Of a stretch of DNA of 64,000 nt, positions 9,003 to 17,050 are shown piece by piece (the first letter of the stretch is position 1; each line of letters begins with the position of its first letter). The notes below the pieces were generated by a model. It saw only the letters and a list, made by a program, of their open reading frames with translations, searched no databases and was not told where the DNA came from. The DNA is from Streptomyces sp. NBC_01788 (GTDB lineage Bacteria; Actinomycetota; Actinomycetes; Streptomycetales; Streptomycetaceae): the NCBI RefSeq assembly GCF_035917575.1, contig NZ_CP109090.1:310001-374000 (forward strand), written 5' to 3'. Made by a program: the position numbers and the translations under genes.

Positions 9003-9078
9003 GGGCGTACCTTCCCGGTGATCCTTCGAGGGTCTCCGAGTGTGCCCGCGTTGCAGCGCGGGTCGGGAAGGTACGCCC
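9003..9078. repeat. nested inverted repeat / large stem-loop
   Basis: A perfect 15-bp inverted repeat (9003-9017 GGGCGTACCTTCCCG and 9064-9078) encloses 46 bases. Inside is a second hairpin, CCCGCG (9045-9050) with CGCGGG (9057-9062). It lies in the 354-base gap between the doxX-like gene and the PNPOx gene, where no coding sequence is recognised. It could be a terminator, a structured RNA or a small palindromic element. Confidence 0.5.
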
Positions 9079-9237
9079 GTTCTCGTTCACGCGGGCGCCC
9101 TCATCGATAGCGGCCACCTCATCGGGCGCCCCTGGGGCCGCAGTGGCGTGATCGGCATCAACCAACGTGCGAATTGCGCAGGTTGATAGGTTCAGTTCGA
9201 CTTGAGCGATCACGATTGAAGGAGCGGAACGTGACCG

Positions 9238-9819
9238 GTGCGGCCGGACACGCCGGTCGAGTTGTTCACCGAGTGGTTGCTCGAGGCGTTGAGCGCCGGG
9301 GTGCGGGAGCCGCATGCCATGACGCTGGCAACGGCGGATGCCAACGGTGATCCGGCCGCCCGCGTACTCATTCTCAAGGATGTGAGCCCCGAAGGCTGGC
9401 AGTTCGCATCGGACACGGGCAGCCCCAAGGGCCGCGACCTCGCCGCCCGCCCCTATGCGGCGCTGACCTTCTACTGGGCGCCGCTCGCCCGTCAGGTCCG
9501 AGTGCGCGGACCGGTCGTACGGCAGAGCCCTGAACTGAGCGCCGCGGACTTCCTCGTCCGCGGCGCGGGGGCTCGGGCGGAAACCCTGCTCGGTCGGCAA
9601 TCGCAACCGCTCGCGGACCTTGCCGAGCGGGATGCGCAGGTGGAGGCGTCGCTCACGCGGGTAGAGAGCGAGCCGGACCTCGTGGCGCCAGGCTGGACGC
9701 TGTACTCGGTGCGCCCGGAGTCGGTGGAGTTCTGGCAGGGCGACAAAGAGCGTCGTCATACACGGCTCATCTACGTGCCGTCCCGCGACGGGTGGACCAA
9801 GCACATGCTGTGGCCCTGA
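9238..9819 (+). CDS. pyridoxamine 5'-phosphate oxidase-like flavoprotein
   Basis: 193 residues with the PNPOx split-barrel layout: EPHAMTLATADANGDPAARV near the N-terminus, the FMN-contacting GSPKGRDLAARPYAALTFYW block, the RQVRVRGPVVR strand, and a C-terminal VEFWQGDKERRHTRLIY block like the PdxH signature WQG.. R.HDR. It is probably an FMN enzyme of the PdxH/PhzG type. GTG at 9238 is far from the GGAG site. GTG at 9231 is better placed but out of frame, so the true N-terminus or a one-base indel is unresolved. The last step of PLP synthesis is possible but not proven. Confidence 0.7.
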   Translation: MRPDTPVELFTEWLLEALSAGVREPHAMTLATADANGDPAARVLILKDVSPEGWQFASDTGSPKGRDLAARPYAALTFYWAPLARQVRVRGPVVRQSPELSAADFLVRGAGARAETLLGRQSQPLADLAERDAQVEASLTRVESEPDLVAPGWTLYSVRPESVEFWQGDKERRHTRLIYVPSRDGWTKHMLWP

Positions 9820-9929
9820 TCCACAACCATTGGCAACGTCTCTGCCCCGACCGGCGCCAAGCGGAAGCCGGGTGAGGGTTGAGCGTGTGGGTCGAAGATG
9901 GAGTGGAGCGTGGCTCGGCGCAGGGTCCG

Positions 9930-11138
9930 TCACCGGTGCTGCGGGCGCCATTCGAAGAGCAGGATGGTCGCGTCGTCCCGCAGTCGGTTGCGCTGGTGGT
10001 CGAGGATGGCGTGGATGAGTAGCCGTAGCACCTCGGCCGGGCGCTGGCCGGCGGCGGAGGAGCGGATGATGAAGTCGGTGAACCGGTCGAGGCCGAACTC
10101 CGCACCGTCCATGTCGCGGGCCTCGACGACACCGTCGGTGTAGAGCAGCACGCTGTCGCCCGGTTCCAGTTTCGTCTCGTGGACCTGCCGGGCTGCCGGG
10201 GCGAGTTGCCCGGCCAGGCCGATCGGCGGCTGCGGGGAGCTGTCCAGCGCCCCGTCGAGCACCCGCTCGGCACGGATCAGCAGCGGCGGCGGGTGACCGC
10301 AATTGACCCAGCGCAGCACCCCGGTCTCCGCGTCGAGCCGGCACAGCACGCCGGTGCAGAACTGGTCGGGAAGCCACCGGGCGAGCGCCTCGTCGACGGA
10401 GCCGACGACGTCGGCCAGGTCGCAACCGCCGCGGCGGGCGTTCCTCGCCGCCGCCATGGCGACCGACGCGGTCAGGCCGGAGGTCAGATCGTGCCCCATG
10501 GAGTCGAGGATCAGGGTGTGCAGCACGTCCTTGACCACCGAGTGGTCGAAGGCGTCGCCTGCGACGTCGTAGGCCGGTTCCAGGACCGCGGTGGAGACGC
10601 ACCTGCTGCTGCCGATGGTGCGGGGCGGCAGGAAGGCCCGCAGCATCTCGGTGGGCAACTGCATGGTCGCGGTGCGGGTACGGGCGGCGAGCCAGTCGCT
10701 GTAGGCGCGCTTGGAGGTGATCAGCATGGCGAACAGATGGGCCAGCATCCGGCTGCGGCGCATACACGCCCCGTCGAGCGTGGCCGTCCGCACCGCCAGC
10801 ACGCCCAGCCGCTCCGCACCGTCGACCAGAGGCATCCAGATGATCACGCCGTCGTCGGCGTGGGCCACCCGCGGTGAGACGGTGCGGTACGCCCAGCCGG
10901 CCGGAGAGTCGGCCATCGGCAGCGGCTCCAAGGTCTCGTCGAGTGGGATGAGCAGCCGTTGTTGCAGGTCGACGAGGTGGATCAGAGCGGTGTCCAGGCC
11001 GAGGGCCGAGGCGCACCGGTTCGCCAGGGCGGGCAGTTCGACGGGCAGGGCCGTCTGCGCCTCGATGATCAGCTCTTCCAGCCGATTCTCATCGACGGCG
11101 GTGTCGGTACCGGCGGACGTATGCGGTGGGTCCGACAC
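9930..11138 (-). CDS. GAF-domain SpoIIE-type PP2C phosphatase
   Basis: 402 residues: an N-terminal GAF-like sensor (about 20-160) followed by a PP2C/SpoIIE domain (about 190-395). The latter shows AYDVAGDAFDHSVVKD, LILDSMGHDLTSGL, NCGHPPPLLI, LLYTDGVVEARD and a terminal DDATILLF, which are the metal-binding Asp/Gly motifs of the family. It should dephosphorylate an anti-sigma-factor antagonist. The STAS gene 67 bases upstream on the same strand is the obvious partner. GTG at 11138 is preceded by GGAAGGGG; GTG at 11147 is an alternative. Confidence 0.8.
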   Translation of the reverse strand: MSDPPHTSAGTDTAVDENRLEELIIEAQTALPVELPALANRCASALGLDTALIHLVDLQQRLLIPLDETLEPLPMADSPAGWAYRTVSPRVAHADDGVIIWMPLVDGAERLGVLAVRTATLDGACMRRSRMLAHLFAMLITSKRAYSDWLAARTRTATMQLPTEMLRAFLPPRTIGSSRCVSTAVLEPAYDVAGDAFDHSVVKDVLHTLILDSMGHDLTSGLTASVAMAAARNARRGGCDLADVVGSVDEALARWLPDQFCTGVLCRLDAETGVLRWVNCGHPPPLLIRAERVLDGALDSSPQPPIGLAGQLAPAARQVHETKLEPGDSVLLYTDGVVEARDMDGAEFGLDRFTDFIIRSSAAGQRPAEVLRLLIHAILDHQRNRLRDDATILLFEWRPQHR

Positions 11139-11205
11139 GGAGATCACCCCTTCCGTGCCCAGTCTCGCACCGATCCCGACCTCCCTCGCGTGAGACCCCA
11201 CCGGG

Positions 11206-11535
11206 TCAGGAACGGGTGGCGGAGTCACTGTCGGGGCAGAGCGGGAAAAGCTGGCCGAGACCCACGACGGGCAGAATGCGCAGAGTGTTGGCCGGGACCG
11301 CGGCGAGTGCGGTGTCCGCGTGGGCGGCCTGGGCATGGTTTCGGACGGCTATGAGGGCGGTGAGGCCGCTGGAGTCGCAGAATTCCATGCCGGCCAGGTC
11401 CAGGACGAGGCGCCGGCCGGGTTGGAGAGCGATCGCGGTGAGCAGTTCACCCAGCTCGCCTGCGCTGGCATGGTCGAGTTCGCCGCGGATCTCCCACCAC
11501 CGTCCGCCCCTGCGGGTTGCCGGTGACGGTGACAT
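11206..11535 (-). CDS. STAS-domain anti-sigma factor antagonist
   Basis: 109 residues with one STAS domain. The phosphorylatable-Ser block LDLAGMEFCDSSGLTALIAV near residues 60-80 is the SpoIIAA/RsbV hallmark. It would bind a kinase-type anti-sigma factor when dephosphorylated. ATG at 11535 follows AGGA at short spacing, and the longer frame to 11844 is not homologous. It is followed by the SpoIIE phosphatase, which suggests a two-gene partner-switch unit. No anti-sigma kinase is seen in the window. Confidence 0.8.
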   Translation of the reverse strand: MSPSPATRRGGRWWEIRGELDHASAGELGELLTAIALQPGRRLVLDLAGMEFCDSSGLTALIAVRNHAQAAHADTALAAVPANTLRILPVVGLGQLFPLCPDSDSATRS

Positions 11536-11683
11536 TGTTCCTGCGACCGATATCCATACCGCCAGTCTCGCAGGCTGAGGCCGCTGCCTCAGCGCGGCCC
11601 GGATCACCCCACGCCCCACCCGCCGCATGCGTGGCCCAGTACGCCGCCGAAGGGGCCCAACCGCGGCGCCGCTGCTAGGACAT

Positions 11684-11717
11684 GGCGAAGCGCCCCTGAT
11701 GGCAGGGGCGCTTCGCC
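11684..11717 (-). terminator. hairpin terminator after the lipoprotein gene
   Basis: A perfect 15-bp inverted repeat (11684-11698 and 11703-11717, arm GGCGAAGCGCCCCTG, loop of 4) starts 17 bases past the lipoprotein stop at 11735. Confidence 0.8.
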
Positions 11718-11734
11718 GGACTGTTTTCTGAGCG

Positions 11735-12463
11735 TCACCAGGTGAGGGCATCGTCCATCGACTGCTGCCAGTACGTGACGTTGAGCGAGTCGTCGATGTA
11801 GACGCCCGTCGCGGGCAGCGACGGGTGGGCGCCGGCGCCCACACTCTCGTTGCCGGACGGGCCGTGGAAGTAGACGGTCAGCGACTTCTCGGTGCGGCCG
11901 TGTGAGCCGCTGCCGTCGGCGGCGGACAGGTTCACGGAGGCGTAGCCGGACTCCCCCGGGCCGAGCGTGACGACGGCCTGCGGCTGGGAGTCCTTCAGGA
12001 CGGGCGGCACGGCCTGGGCCTCGCCGAAACGCAGCGCCGGGTAGGTGTAGAGGTAACAGGGCTTGCTGCCGGTGTTGGTGACGGTCAGCAGCATGTGGTT
12101 CACCGGGCGGTTCAGCGGAGCCGCGACGGTCTTGGTGTTGGAGCCCTCACAGGTGACCGGCTTGCCGGAGGAGACCGGAGGCTTCGTGGCGGGGGCGTTC
12201 GTGGCGGGAGCGTTCGCCGCCGGCTTCGAACCGGCGGGCACGGGCTGCGCGGCGGAGGAGGACGAGGACGACGCGGGCGAACCGTCTGCGGGCGCCTCGG
12301 ACGCCGGGACGCTTTCGGAAGGCGACGCGGCCGTGGACGAGCCCACCGAGCCCTCGTCGTTGACGCCCGCTCCGTCGTTGCACGCGGTCAGGGAGAGCGC
12401 GGAGAGAACGACGATGGCGGCGGCGCGGGCGAGACGGGTACGGGAGGTTCGGATGGCGGACAT
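11735..12463 (-). CDS. DUF4232-type secreted lipoprotein
   Basis: 242 residues. The signal peptide has Arg/Lys at the start, a hydrophobic core AAAIVVLSALS and the lipobox LTAC, so Cys is about residue 27 and the mature protein is membrane-anchored outside. A Ser/Pro/Ala-rich linker carries short NAPAT repeats. The C-terminal beta domain begins VTCEGSNTKTVAAP and includes LLTVTNTGSKPCYLY, the hallmark of DUF4232. ATG at 12463 is chosen because it starts the signal peptide. It is divergent from the HTH-membrane gene at 12653. Confidence 0.75.
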   Translation of the reverse strand: MSAIRTSRTRLARAAAIVVLSALSLTACNDGAGVNDEGSVGSSTAASPSESVPASEAPADGSPASSSSSSAAQPVPAGSKPAANAPATNAPATKPPVSSGKPVTCEGSNTKTVAAPLNRPVNHMLLTVTNTGSKPCYLYTYPALRFGEAQAVPPVLKDSQPQAVVTLGPGESGYASVNLSAADGSGSHGRTEKSLTVYFHGPSGNESVGAGAHPSLPATGVYIDDSLNVTYWQQSMDDALTW

Positions 12464-12652
12464 GTGGCTGTGTGCCCCTTCGCTGTTCGGGTGGGTGTGC
12501 TGCTTGGATGGCTGGAGCTTGTGGGGTGATCCGTCCCAACCGCCAGGCACGATGGGAAGTTAGGGACGCTGGAACACCGAAACATGCTTTGACCAGGGGG
12601 AATACGGTGTCCTTGGAACGCACGAATGGGACACGGGGAGACGGAGGAACGG

Positions 12653-14215
12653 GTGGCAGGGGCTGCGGGATCCGGGAGGACGGACGAGTTCGCGACACTG
12701 CTGCGGGAGCTCAAGGACCGCTCGGGACTGAGCTACGGGGCGCTGGCCAAACGGCTGCACATGAGCACGTCCACGCTGCACCGCTACTGCAACGGGACCG
12801 CGGTGCCCAACGACTACGCGCCGGTGGAGCGCCTCGCACGGGTGTGCCGGGCGACGCCGCAGGAACTCGTGGAACTGCACAGGCGCTGGATCCTGGCCGA
12901 CGCGGCACGGGGACGCAGAGCAGACCAGACCGCGGCGGAACGAGAGCGGGCGACACGGGCGGGGGCGGGCGGCACCACCGCGGGTTCGCCTCCGGCGGGG
13001 GATGCGTCCGAGGGGGCCGATTCGGCCGGGACCGCTCCCGCCGCCGTTTCGCCGCACCCGGTGGACACCGGCTCGGCGGCGGATTCGGCGGCGCGGGTGA
13101 GCGCGGCTTTCCTGACGGACCCGGGCTCGGCAGCGCCGTCGGGCTCAGCCGTCGCCCCGGCCCCCGGAACGGACTCGTCCCGCGCCGCGGCCTCGTACGG
13201 ACCGGGCGAGGACGGTGAGCCGCGTGAGCCAAGTGAGCCGCGTGAGCCAAGTGAGCCGCGTGAGCCAAGTGAGCCGGTTGTAGTCGACGTGACGCCTGGG
13301 CGCGCGCTGCCACGGCGTCGTGCCGCGCTCCTCGCCTCCGCCGCGGTGGCCGCCTCCGTGGTGGCCGTGGTGCTCGTCGTGCATGCGTCATCGGACGGAG
13401 ACAGGAGCGACGCGCCGAACCAGCAGGCAGCCGGCGCCTCCACGATCGGTGGCACGGCCGACGCGAAGGAGCCGGCCCCTTCCCCGGCCACGAGCGGGCA
13501 GAGCCGCACGCCCTCCGCATCGTCCTCCGCCTCCGCCACCGGGCCCGGCAGGGTCGGCTCCGGCGCCTCGCAGGACGGCGGCAAGCAAGGCGCGGCCAAG
13601 CCCACGGGCGCCACCCGCGCCGTTCCGCTCACCGTCGGCACCCGCCCCTACGTCTACGACAGTCCGTGCAGCCAGCACTTCCTCGTCGACAGCGAACCCG
13701 AGCAGGTCGGCCCGCCCGCGAACGAGCAGGACGCCCCGCGCTGGGCCGCCGCGTACGGTGCGGTCTCCTCGGGCGAACAGCGGGTCGCCCTCACCGTCCA
13801 GGGCACCGGCCAGGACACCGTCGTCCTGGAGGCGCTGCACATGCGCGTCGTCACCAAGGGCGTGCCGCTCGCCTGGAACGACTACTCGATGGGCGTCGGC
13901 TGCGGCGGCGGCGTCGACACCAAGTCGTTCGACGTCGACCTGGACAAGGGCAGTCCCACGGTGACCGTCAAGGCCGGCCAGCGCGACTTCCCGTACAAGG
14001 TCAGCGAGTCCGACCCCGAGGTCTTCTACGTCACCGCGCACACCAAGGCGCACGACGTCCGCTGGGACCTCACCCTGGACTGGTCCAGCGGCAGCCGCCA
14101 CGGCACCGTGCACATCGACAACAACGGCACACCGTTCCGCACCAGCGCCGACGTCGGTCGTCCCGGCTACGACTACCCACTGGGCGGCAGCGACTGGATC
14201 GAACGGGAGAGCTGA
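12653..14215 (+). CDS. XRE-type HTH protein with one transmembrane segment and extracytoplasmic domain
   Basis: 520 residues. Residues about 10-75 form a helix-turn-helix (LSYGALAKRLHMSTSTLHRY then PNDYAPVERLARVCRA). A long Ala/Ser/Pro-rich linker follows, including three tandem EPREPS units. One membrane segment (ALLASAAVAASVVAVVLVV) sits near residue 245. The last about 190 residues form an outside domain with Cys residues (YDSPCSQHFLV ... MGVGCGGGV). This is the layout common in streptomycetes, where a cytoplasmic HTH is tethered to an external domain. GTG at 12653 has GGAGG at ideal spacing; ATG at 12626 does not. The external domain is not one I can name. Confidence 0.75.
   Translation: MAGAAGSGRTDEFATLLRELKDRSGLSYGALAKRLHMSTSTLHRYCNGTAVPNDYAPVERLARVCRATPQELVELHRRWILADAARGRRADQTAAERERATRAGAGGTTAGSPPAGDASEGADSAGTAPAAVSPHPVDTGSAADSAARVSAAFLTDPGSAAPSGSAVAPAPGTDSSRAAASYGPGEDGEPREPSEPREPSEPREPSEPVVVDVTPGRALPRRRAALLASAAVAASVVAVVLVVHASSDGDRSDAPNQQAAGASTIGGTADAKEPAPSPATSGQSRTPSASSSASATGPGRVGSGASQDGGKQGAAKPTGATRAVPLTVGTRPYVYDSPCSQHFLVDSEPEQVGPPANEQDAPRWAAAYGAVSSGEQRVALTVQGTGQDTVVLEALHMRVVTKGVPLAWNDYSMGVGCGGGVDTKSFDVDLDKGSPTVTVKAGQRDFPYKVSESDPEVFYVTAHTKAHDVRWDLTLDWSSGSRHGTVHIDNNGTPFRTSADVGRPGYDYPLGGSDWIERES
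13217..13276 (+). repeat. 18-bp in-frame tandem repeat, three copies
   Basis: GAGCCGCGTGAGCCAAGT occurs at 13217, 13235 and 13253 with a partial fourth copy. It encodes EPREPS repeats in the linker of the HTH-membrane protein. The copies are identical at DNA level, so expansion is recent. Confidence 0.85.
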
Positions 14216-14255
14216 CGCGGATCCGGAGCCACGATCCGGGCGACGCCGGCAGTTA

Positions 14256-14436
14256 TCAGCCGGCAAGGGCCAGGACGAGTGAGGCGGCGGCGAGGGCGAG
14301 GCAGGTCCCGGGAAAGACGATGTTGTGGTACACGGCCGCCCTGACGTGGGCGGCCAGGGCACCGACGTAGAAGAGGACGAGCCCACCCGCAGCGGCCACG
14401 CCGACGAACGGCACTCCCAGCAGGCTGGCCGCGGAC
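14256..14436 (-). pseudogene. 3' half of a DoxX-like membrane protein gene
   Basis: The minus strand encodes LLGVPFVGVAAAGGLVLFYV, GALAAHVRAAVYHNIVFPG and then LALAAASLVLALAG before the stop. These are the last two membrane helices of small DoxX-like proteins. The N-terminal half is missing: the frame meets LysR-like sequence on the other strand at about 14436. Confidence 0.6.
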
Positions 14437-14732
14437 GAACGGGAAGGCCGCCCCGTGCGGATCGGAGCCGTCGTCGATCAGCCGGACGACTGGCTCGGCG
14501 CCGTCGCCAACGGCTACGGCGTCGCCCTCGCCCCCGCGTCCGCCGCCCGGTTCTACGCCCGTCCGACCGTCGTCTACCGGCCGACCGAGGGGTGAGCCCC
14601 AGTTCGGTCGGCGTGGTCTGGGCGCCTGCCGACGACGCCGACCCGGTCGTGCGCGACTTCGTGAGCTGCTGCGTCGACACCGTGGCGGCCGCGAGCCCGG
14701 GCGGAGGCACGCCCGGGAAGCCGCATATCTGA
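14433..14732 (+). pseudogene. 3' end of a LysR-family regulator gene, truncated and frameshifted
   Basis: The plus strand reads RPVRIGAVVDQPDDWLGAVA, NGYGVALAPASAARFYARPT and VVYRPTEG with a stop. One frame over it continues VSPSSVGVVWAPADDADPVV then RDFVSCCVDT up to 14732. This is the end of the LysR substrate-binding domain (typically VVYRPxxGVSPSxxxVxW). It lacks the HTH and most of the effector domain and has a one-base frame break near 14592. Confidence 0.65.
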
Positions 14733-14750
14733 GGGCGGCCCGGAGACCGG

Positions 14751-15173
14751 TCAGCCTGCCTGGCTGCTGTCCTTGTACGCGCCCCAGCCGTGCCAGCGCT
14801 CGACCTCGATCCAGGCGCTGACCCTCGGCCGGTCCCGTTGGCCGTAGGGCTTGCCGAGGTACTGCCGGCTGAGCCGGTCGATACCGGCGAGGTCCGGGTC
14901 GTTCCGGATCTCGGTGGCCCGGCCGACAAGGCTGATGTGGTTGTACCAGTTGGCTTCGTCCAGCACGGTGAGGGTGACCCGGGGATCGTTGCGCAGATGC
15001 TCCAGGCGCTTGCGGCCCTCGTCCATGTTGACCAGGACGCGGCCGTCGTCCTCCCACAGGTACCAGGTGGCGGTGGAGACGGGCTGGCCATCCGGCCGGA
15101 GCGTGGTGATGACCGCCGGATTGGCCTTTTTGACCATGCCGATCGCATCGGGGGTGAGCGGAGGCTTCGACAT
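14751..15173 (-). CDS. PPOX-class F420- or flavin-dependent oxidoreductase
   Basis: 140 residues, split-barrel PNPOx fold. It shows PAVITTLRPDGQPVSTATWY, RVLVNMDEGRKRLEHLRNDP and RVTLTVLDEANWYNHISLVG, the standard block order of the small PPOX class F420-dependent enzymes. ATG at 15173 follows GAGGAG. It is a single gene next to the DoxX/LysR relics. The substrate is unknown. Confidence 0.75.
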   Translation of the reverse strand: MSKPPLTPDAIGMVKKANPAVITTLRPDGQPVSTATWYLWEDDGRVLVNMDEGRKRLEHLRNDPRVTLTVLDEANWYNHISLVGRATEIRNDPDLAGIDRLSRQYLGKPYGQRDRPRVSAWIEVERWHGWGAYKDSSQAG

Positions 15174-15433
15174 CGTGCTTCTCCTCGACATCCGGTGCTG
15201 GTGGGGCCCATCTGCTGTGACCCCGTACACGCTGTCACATTTCGCACGGAAACGAGCCGTCGCACGACGCTCGCCGACAAGACGGTCGCCTTTGTCGACC
15301 AGCTGCTGTTGCGCGCCGGGCGTGCCGGGGTGCTGGACGGAGAAACCGCGGTCGTCCGGATGTCCCGCCCCGGTCACTGGACGGCTTGCTCGAACCGCAT
15401 GCCGTTCCGGTCCGGGCCTGGGCGCCGTCCCGG

Positions 15434-16726
15434 TCAGGCGGGGGCCGGGGAGGGGCGCAGGGCGAGCAGGGCGGCGTCGTCGGTGCTGTCGGCGGCCAGT
15501 CCGCCGAGCAGTTCGTCGCAGAAGGTTTCCAGGGGTTCGCGGGACAGTGCGGCGGCGTGCTGGCGCAGTCGGGCGAATCCACGCTCGAGGGATTCGGAGC
15601 GGCGTTCGATCAGGCCGTCGGTGTACAGGAGCAGGGTGGAGTGCGGGGGCAGGTGGTCGATGGCGGTGGGACGCTGGTGCTGGGGGTCGAGGCCGATCAG
15701 TAGTCCCGCACCGGTTTCGAGGTAGCGGGTGTCGCCTTCGGCGGTGGTGAGCAGGGGTGGCAGGTGTCCGGCGCAGGAGTGGTGCAGGGGCCAGGGGCCG
15801 TTGTGGTGCGGGGGGTGTTTGACGAGGGCGTAGATGCAGGTGGCGGTCGCGTCGTGCTGGAGTGTGTGGCTGGCGATGTCCAGGCGGCGCAGGACTTCGC
15901 CGGGGGGTTCTCGGCGGTCGACGGCGATTCCGCGCAGCATGTTGCGCAGGGCGCTCATGTCGATGGCTGCTTGCAGGTCGTGGCCGGTGACGTCGCCGAT
16001 GACCAGGGCGGTGTTTCCCCGCGGCAGGACGAAGGCGTCGTACCAGTCCCCGCCGACTTGTGCGACGGTCTGTGCGGAGGCGTAGCGGGCGGCGATCTGA
16101 AGGTTCGGGACGTGGGGCAGCTCGGGCAGCAGGGCGCGTTGGAACCGCTCGGCGATGCGCTGGGTCTGCTGGTACAGGCGTGCGTTGTCCACTTGCACGG
16201 CCAGGCCGCGGACCAGGTCCTCGATGAGTGGGAGGTCGGCGTCGGTGAAGGGGTGGTGGGGGTCGGTGCGGGCCACGGTCAGTGCGCCGAGGACCTCCCG
16301 TCGAGCCCGTAGCGGGGTGATGACGGCGCTACGCGCGTCGAGCTGCTCGAACAGTTCCAGCTGCCGGGCGTGCAGCGGGTTCACCGCCCGGTTCGGCGGG
16401 GAGATGTCGTCGAGCAGCAGCGGGCCCGCCCCGCGCAGCACCCGGGGCAGCGGCCCGCCCGCGTCGTCCGGCACCGGCGGAAGCGGCCCCTCGTAGCCGC
16501 CCGGAACCAGCGCCTCGGGCGTGCGGTGGACGACGACGGCCCGCTCCAGCCGGCCGCAGTCGTCGAGCAGGTCGACCACGCACCAGTCGCCCAGCCGCCC
16601 GGTCAGCACGCGGCACGCCCGCCGCAGCCCGTCCAGCAGGTCCAGCGTGCTGGCCAGAGCCGCCTCGGCGTCCGCCAGCAGCGCAAGACGGTCCAGCCGC
16701 GTCCTGCCGTCCTCGTCCTTGCTCAC
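15434..16726 (-). CDS. GAF-domain SpoIIE-type PP2C phosphatase
   Basis: 430 residues: a GAF-like domain (about 15-175) and then a SpoIIE phosphatase domain. The latter carries QRALLPELPHVPNLQIAARY, VGGDWYDAFVLPRGNTALVI, GDVTGHDLQAAIDMSALRNM, HHSCAGHLPPLL, LLLYTDGLIERR and DDAALLAL. The RALLPE and GGDWYD motifs are classical. The GTG start directly follows TAG and GAG, so AGGAG touches the start codon. This spacing is abnormal: either the true start is downstream or initiation is unusual. A tandem 27-bp repeat lies 25-78 bases upstream. Confidence 0.8.
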   Translation of the reverse strand: MSKDEDGRTRLDRLALLADAEAALASTLDLLDGLRRACRVLTGRLGDWCVVDLLDDCGRLERAVVVHRTPEALVPGGYEGPLPPVPDDAGGPLPRVLRGAGPLLLDDISPPNRAVNPLHARQLELFEQLDARSAVITPLRARREVLGALTVARTDPHHPFTDADLPLIEDLVRGLAVQVDNARLYQQTQRIAERFQRALLPELPHVPNLQIAARYASAQTVAQVGGDWYDAFVLPRGNTALVIGDVTGHDLQAAIDMSALRNMLRGIAVDRREPPGEVLRRLDIASHTLQHDATATCIYALVKHPPHHNGPWPLHHSCAGHLPPLLTTAEGDTRYLETGAGLLIGLDPQHQRPTAIDHLPPHSTLLLYTDGLIERRSESLERGFARLRQHAAALSREPLETFCDELLGGLAADSTDDAALLALRPSPAPA

Positions 16727-16750
16727 CTCCTACGTCTTCCCCGCCCTCGA

Positions 16751-16804
16751 CCTGCCACGACAGGAAGCTTTCCCCGGCCTGTCATGACAGGGGGCTTTCC
16801 CCGG
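16751..16804. promoter_or_regulatory. tandem 27-bp repeat with palindrome, candidate double operator
   Basis: Two abutting 27-bp copies (16751-16777 and 16778-16804) differ at four positions. Each begins with a palindrome, CCTGCCACGACAGG then CCTGTCATGACAGG (the second perfect), followed by a shared GCTTTCCCCGG. They lie just upstream of the phosphatase at 16726, in the position expected for an operator or activator site. Confidence 0.55.
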
Positions 16805-16998
16805 GCGCGAGCGGGATCGGTGATGGCCGCGGTCGGCCACCGAAAGAGAGCCGCGCTCGGCGGCGGTGAAGCCGGGCGGGACCACCATCTCGCCGATGAC
16901 ACCCGCCGCCGGCTACTCGCGTCCTGGCGCGGATGGGATCACTGAGGAGCGGCCGCCCCCGTTTCGATCGCCGCGTGGGGGCCCGAGCGGGAACACGG
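16805..16998. other. gene-free stretch
   Basis: No coding sequence with a start, ribosome site and recognisable family is visible in either strand. Confidence 0.4.
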
Positions 16999-17029
16999 TC
17001 GGCCGGCCCGTTGGAGCCGGGCCGGCCGA
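16999..17029 (-). terminator. hairpin terminator after the epoxide hydrolase-like gene
   Basis: Perfect 12-bp inverted repeat TCGGCCGGCCCG (16999-17010) and 17018-17029 with a 7-base loop, 22 bases past the stop at 17051. Confidence 0.75.
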
Positions 17030-17050
17030 GATGTCGGGGCGCGTGCGCCG

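Noticed and set aside
13388..15280. 630-codon minus-strand open frame
   Set aside because: Crosses an intact HTH-membrane gene, two relics and a PPOX gene in the wrong frame; no family resemblance.
15174..15433. Plus-strand DKTVAFVDQLLLRAGRAGVL as part of a small gene
   Set aside because: Too short, no ribosome site, and not recognisable as any family.
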